Shown piece by piece: positions 6,306 to 6,720 of a stretch of 6,720 nt of DNA. Under the pieces are notes generated by a model that saw nothing but the letters and a program-made list of their open reading frames with translations, ran no database searches and was not told the origin of the DNA. The DNA lies in NCBI GenBank assembly GCA_030695265.1, contig JAUYTA010000848.1, positions 1-6,720 on the forward strand. Direction: 5' to 3'. Every line of letters begins with the position of its first letter. The first letter of the stretch is position 1. Made by a program: the position numbers and the translations under genes. This DNA comes from Bacteroidota bacterium (GTDB taxonomy: Bacteria > Bacteroidota > Bacteroidia > Bacteroidales > Prolixibacteraceae).

Positions 6306-6720
6306 TCAGAAATAGCGATTCGGGGTTTTAGTGAGCGGGCCACCGGCTTCGGTTACTGCAACAATTTTACCTTTTTCAGCAGCAATTTTCGTTACCATTT
6401 TTGCACAACTACCCAATGTGGCAGCGTATTCCGGGTCGCGATCGTACAAATCGAATCCGATCAAATCAATCAGGTCGTCGCCCGGATAACGTTCCAAATA
6501 TTCAGCTTCGGAAGTATAACGATCGGTTGAGTAGCCATAAAGTAAATGATTTATGATGTTATCGAAAAATACAGAGTCGAGACTGTATTTGTCGCCAAGT
6601 TCGAGATGTCCGAGTTCCCAGCCAAAAATGGCCGGATGATCGCCGCAAACATCTTTCACATCGGAACGTCCTTCTTCTGCATACCAACTCGTTCCGTAGG
6701 CAAAAGCATCCTGATGTCCG
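6306..6720 (-). pseudogene. GH26 beta-mannanase-type gene, internally deleted and 3'-truncated, 5' end outside window
   Basis: An open frame of 137 codons enters from the right edge and ends at TGA (6306-6308). The visible start (GHQDAFAYGTSWY) continues into a GH26-type segment, VKDVCGDHPAIFGWELGHLE (21-40) and DSVFFDNIIN (48-57). It then passes directly to LLYGYSTDRY, which normally follows the catalytic acid/base region, and on to RYPGDDLIDLIGFDLYD (77-93) and VTEAGG (122-127), whose Glu124 fits the nucleophile. The stretch that should hold the NRGGIN-type strand and the RPFHE acid/base motif is absent. The protein stops ten residues after the nucleophile motif, so the final strands are missing too. 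GH26 enzymes hydrolyse beta-mannans and related glycans; this product should not fold or act as one. A GTG at 6657-6659 could be taken as a start but lies inside conserved GH26 sequence. Assembly error is an alternative cause. Confidence 0.75.

Noticed and set aside
6297..6530. Plus-strand 77-codon frame after thpR
   Set aside because: It is antisense to the GH26 remnant, whose protein has clear family motifs.
6306..6659. A separate 117-residue gene starting at a GTG codon at 6657-6659
   Set aside because: The frame stays open upstream to the window edge with GH26-like sequence, so the GTG is an internal valine codon.

Overview
The window looks like chromosomal DNA of a Bacteroidota bacterium, probably a Bacteroidales/Marinilabiliales-type polysaccharide degrader. 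The order is inference. The support is a GH97 enzyme with a signal peptide, a GH26 remnant, a lipoprotein carrying 'two-component regulator propeller' repeats, moderate GC, weak Shine-Dalgarno sequences and two perfect matches to the Bacteroidota -7 promoter element TAnnTTTG. I see no tRNA, rRNA, CRISPR array, transposase or phage gene.

Layout. 1-1887 (minus) is the first 629 codons of a lipoprotein that runs off the left edge: lipobox signal, a proline/glycine-rich AGKP-type repeat segment, then at least 12 propeller repeats in a nearly perfect 126-bp register. 1888-2055 holds no gene or clear signal that I can defend. 2056-2145 (minus) is a possible 29-residue membrane peptide placed 16 bp after an SRPBCC/AHSA1-family gene (2162-2599, minus). 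Upstream of that is a complete GH97 glycoside hydrolase (2672-4603, minus) with unusual residues where the known catalytic glutamates should be. 4604-4795 is a divergent intergenic region with two inverted repeats and candidate -7 elements on both strands. 4796-5710 (plus) is a PanE-type ketopantoate reductase, followed after 15 bp by ThpR/LigT-type RNA 2',3'-cyclic phosphodiesterase (5726-6289, plus). 6306-6720 (minus) is a broken GH26 beta-mannanase-type gene that enters from the right edge, has lost its centre in frame, including the acid/base segment, and stops early only 16 bp from the end of thpR.

How the parts may work together. GH97, SRPBCC and the 29-codon ORF are collinear and closely spaced, so they may be one transcript; the propeller lipoprotein follows after a 168-bp gap and may or may not be included. 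The propeller protein would sit in the cell envelope, either as a scaffold or as the sensor half of a signalling protein whose C-terminus lies outside the window. PanE and ThpR form a short plus-strand pair with unrelated biochemistry (coenzyme A precursor synthesis and RNA end processing). The most notable points are the GH26 deletion remnant, the GH97 active-site substitutions and the rigid 42-residue repeat register. I find no convincing undescribed multi-gene system here.
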